A stretch of DNA of 7,830 nt, taken from Microbacteriaceae bacterium (lineage in GTDB: Bacteria; Actinomycetota; Actinomycetes; Actinomycetales; Microbacteriaceae). This document shows, in pieces, positions 6,283-7,830 of this stretch. Under the pieces are notes generated by a model. The model was not told the origin of the DNA. It was given only the letters and a program-made list of their open reading frames with translations, and made no database searches. Both the position numbers and the translations under genes were made by a program. The stretch is from positions 1-7,830 of the forward strand of contig JANRET010000042.1 in NCBI GenBank assembly GCA_030725885.1. Direction: 5' to 3'. Position 1 is the stretch's first letter, and each line of letters starts with the position of its first letter.

Positions 6283-6819
6283 ATGTCGCGTATTGGTCGT
6301 CTCCCCATCGAGATTCCGTCGGGGGTTACCGTTTCGGTTGCCGAATCCGTCGTCACGGTGAAGGGCCCCAAGGGGGAACTCACCGTCAACATCGCTAGCC
6401 CCATCGCGGTTGCTATCGAAGAAAACCAGGTCGTCGTGACCCGTCCGGATGACGAGCGCAACTCGCGGTCGCTGCACGGGCTCACTCGCACCCTCATCGC
6501 CAACGACATCGTCGGTGTGACCACCGGATACACGAAGGCGCTCGAGATTGTCGGTACCGGTTACCGCGTCGCGGCGAAGGGTCAGGGCTTTGTATTCGCC
6601 CTCGGCTATTCGCACCCCATCACCGTTGAACCGCCGGCCGGCATCAGCCTCGCTGTCGAAGGCAACAACAAGGTGATCGTGTCGGGAATCTCGAAGCAAG
6701 CCGTCGGCGAGGTCGCGGCCAATATTCGTAAACTCCGTAAGCCCGAGCCATACAAGGGCAAGGGTGTTCGTTACGAGGGCGAAGTCGTCCGTCGTAAGGC
6801 CGGAAAGGCTGGTAAGTAA
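6283..6819 (+). CDS. rplF: 50S ribosomal protein L6
   Basis: The product is a 178-residue L6, a two-domain 23S rRNA binder near the factor-binding site and the sarcin-ricin loop. The start [15 protein letters not shown] is canonical. Domain 1 covers about residues 1-82 and has VKGPKGEL (27-33). Domain 2 contains [14 protein letters not shown] (87-100), GYSHPI and the diagnostic [12 protein letters not shown] (156-167) near a basic tail (KAGKAGK). It begins 6 nt after rpsH. No good Shine-Dalgarno is seen at the right distance (only GGT at 6272-6274), so initiation may depend on coupling to rpsH. Confidence 0.99.
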   Translation: MSRIGRLPIEIPSGVTVSVAESVVTVKGPKGELTVNIASPIAVAIEENQVVVTRPDDERNSRSLHGLTRTLIANDIVGVTTGYTKALEIVGTGYRVAAKGQGFVFALGYSHPITVEPPAGISLAVEGNNKVIVSGISKQAVGEVAANIRKLRKPEPYKGKGVRYEGEVVRRKAGKAGK

Positions 6820-6821
6820 CC

Positions 6822-7181
6822 ATGGCTGCTACGTCAAAGACCGAGCAACGCGCGCGTCGCCACTTCCGCCTTCGCAAGAAGGTCAACGGAACCGAAGCGC
6901 GCCCGCGTCTCGTTGTGACGCGTTCGTCGCGCCACCTCTTCGTCCAAATCGTGGACGACACCAAGGGTGTCACTCTCGCATCGGCATCAACGATGGAGGC
7001 GGATTTCCGCGCATCGTCCGATGACAAGACGGCGAAAGCCAAAAAGATTGGTGGCATCGTCGCCGATCGCGCAAAAAAGGCGGGCATTTCGACCGTTGTT
7101 TTTGATCGCGGCGGCAACCGTTACGCCGGTCGCGTCGCAGCGGTTGCTGACGGCGCCCGTGAGGCAGGACTGACCCTGTGA
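6822..7181 (+). CDS. rplR: 50S ribosomal protein L18
   Basis: The product is a 119-residue L18, which binds 5S rRNA with L5 in the central protuberance. The very basic N-terminus ([13 protein letters not shown], 8-20) is the rRNA-binding arm. [20 protein letters not shown] (28-46) and the C-terminal block [26 protein letters not shown] are the family signatures. It begins 2 nt after rplF. The Shine-Dalgarno is weak or distant (GGAAAGG, 6802-6808, 13 nt), so coupling is likely. The TGA stop overlaps the rpsE GTG start (GTGA, 7178-7181). Confidence 0.98.
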   Translation: MAATSKTEQRARRHFRLRKKVNGTEARPRLVVTRSSRHLFVQIVDDTKGVTLASASTMEADFRASSDDKTAKAKKIGGIVADRAKKAGISTVVFDRGGNRYAGRVAAVADGAREAGLTL

Positions 7182-7830
7182 GCGAAGAGACGAAGGACAA
7201 CACTGTGTCGGAAGAAACCACTGCCCCCGAGGCAGTCGAAGCAACGACGACCACGGAGACCGCCCCGCGCGGTCGCCGTGGCGAGGGCAACGCTAACGCC
7301 CGTGGTGGCGGACGCTCCGGCGGTCGCAACGACCGTGGACCCCGCGATGTCGAAAAGAGCCCTTTCCTCGAGAAAGTCGTTGCGATCAACCGCGTGTCGA
7401 AGGTCGTCAAGGGTGGTCGTCGCTTTGCCTTCACCGCTCTCGTCGTCGTCGGTGACGGTAACGGACTCGTCGGTGTCGGCTACGGCAAGGCTCGCGAAGT
7501 TCCCCTCGCTATCTCGAAGGGCGTCGAGGACGCGAAGAAAAATTTCTTCCGCGTTCCCCGTTCGGGCATGACCATCCCCCACCCGGTTCAGGGTGAAGCG
7601 GCAGCCGGTGTGGTTCTGCTTCGTCCCGCGTCGGCAGGAACCGGTGTTATCGCCGGCGGTCCGGTCCGTGCCGTTCTCGAGTGCGCCGGTGTCCACGATG
7701 TTCTGAGCAAGTCGCTCGGATCGTCCAACACCATCAACATCGTTCGCGCAACGGTGGCCGCCCTGAAGCAACTCGAAGAACCTCGTGCGGTTGCCGCGCG
7801 TCGTGGCCTCGAGTTCGAACAGGTGGCACC
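7178..7830 (+). CDS. rpsE: 30S ribosomal protein S5 (3' partial)
   Basis: 217 codons are visible and the gene runs off the window. S5 helps form the mRNA entry tunnel and contributes to decoding fidelity. The first 56 or so residues are an extension, acidic ([17 protein letters not shown]) and then Gly/Arg-rich ([19 protein letters not shown]). The dsRNA-binding-like domain starts near residue 60, with [32 protein letters not shown] (64-95). Its VSKVVKGG loop corresponds to the spectinomycin-resistance region. [13 protein letters not shown] follows, and then the C-terminal domain with [15 protein letters not shown] and [17 protein letters not shown] at 7178 overlaps the rplR stop and has AGGA (7166-7169) 8 nt before it. 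A second in-frame GTG at 7205 also has a Shine-Dalgarno (AAGGA, 7193-7197). Confidence 0.97.
   Translation, partial: MSEETKDNTVSEETTAPEAVEATTTTETAPRGRRGEGNANARGGGRSGGRNDRGPRDVEKSPFLEKVVAINRVSKVVKGGRRFAFTALVVVGDGNGLVGVGYGKAREVPLAISKGVEDAKKNFFRVPRSGMTIPHPVQGEAAAGVVLLRPASAGTGVIAGGPVRAVLECAGVHDVLSKSLGSSNTINIVRATVAALKQLEEPRAVAARRGLEFEQVA
7193..7197 (+). promoter_or_regulatory. Second Shine-Dalgarno inside the rpsE start region
   Basis: AAGGA lies 7 nt before an in-frame GTG at 7205, inside the coding sequence begun at GTG 7178, which has its own AGGA at 7166-7169. Initiation here would remove nine residues (MSEETKDNT) and still give an N-terminus beginning VSEET. Which start is used cannot be decided from sequence alone. 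Confidence 0.5.

Noticed and set aside
6810..6822. Possible third stop-centred hairpin at the rplF end (TGGT/ACCA around AAGTA)
   Set aside because: Only 4 bp and easily due to chance; not comparable to the two 7-bp stems.
1..7830. Mobile element, CRISPR, tRNA, riboswitch or horizontally acquired gene
   Set aside because: No such signature was seen. Genes, order, codon bias and spacing are those of a core ribosomal operon from end to end.

Overview
The window is a continuous run of ribosomal-protein genes, all on the + strand. It is the distal part of the S10 operon joined directly to the first two thirds of the spc operon. The order is rplC (3' end only), rplD, rplW, rplB, rpsS, rplV, rpsC, rplP, rpmC, rpsQ | rplN, rplX, rplE, rpsH, rplF, rplR, rpsE (3' end missing). 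No mobile element, CRISPR array, tRNA, rRNA or foreign gene was seen.

The organism is most likely a high-GC Gram-positive actinobacterium of the order Micrococcales, probably family Microbacteriaceae. This rests on my memory of protein families, not on a search. The supporting points are the sequence types of L2, L23 and S8, the L29 with a long Ala/Lys/Thr/Glu tail, the S17 and S5 with acidic/Ala or Gly/Arg-rich N-terminal extensions, the strong G/C preference at third codon positions, and the absence of rpsN (S14) between rplE and rpsH.

Layout: bases 1-4491 hold the S10-operon genes (L3 tail, L4, L23, L2, S19, L22, S3, L16, L29, S17). Bases 4518-7830 hold the spc-operon genes (L14, L24, L5, S8, L6, L18, S5). 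Packing is very tight. Five junctions overlap through ATGA, TAATG or GTGA, and most other gaps are 2-26 nt. Only the rplE-rpsH gap reaches 70 nt. Almost every gene has a recognisable Shine-Dalgarno sequence, so co-transcription with translational coupling is the simplest reading.

The products assemble into both ribosomal subunits. L2, L3, L4, L14, L16 and L22 lie around the peptidyl-transferase centre, tunnel and intersubunit face. L23 and L29 form the tunnel-exit docking site. L5 and L18 belong to the 5S rRNA particle. S3, S5, S8, S17 and S19 belong to the small subunit.

I do not see a new biological system. The features that stand out are sequence-level: (1) L14 appears to lack about eight normally near-invariant residues (the VVVRTKK strand), through an in-frame loss of about 24 nt; (2) two gene ends (rpsS, rpsQ) carry perfect 7-bp hairpins with the UAA stop codon in the loop; (3) the L22 tail contains a recent 39-nt tandem duplication; (4) the KH domain of S3 is unusually divergent; (5) rpsE has two closely spaced in-frame GTG starts, each with its own Shine-Dalgarno.
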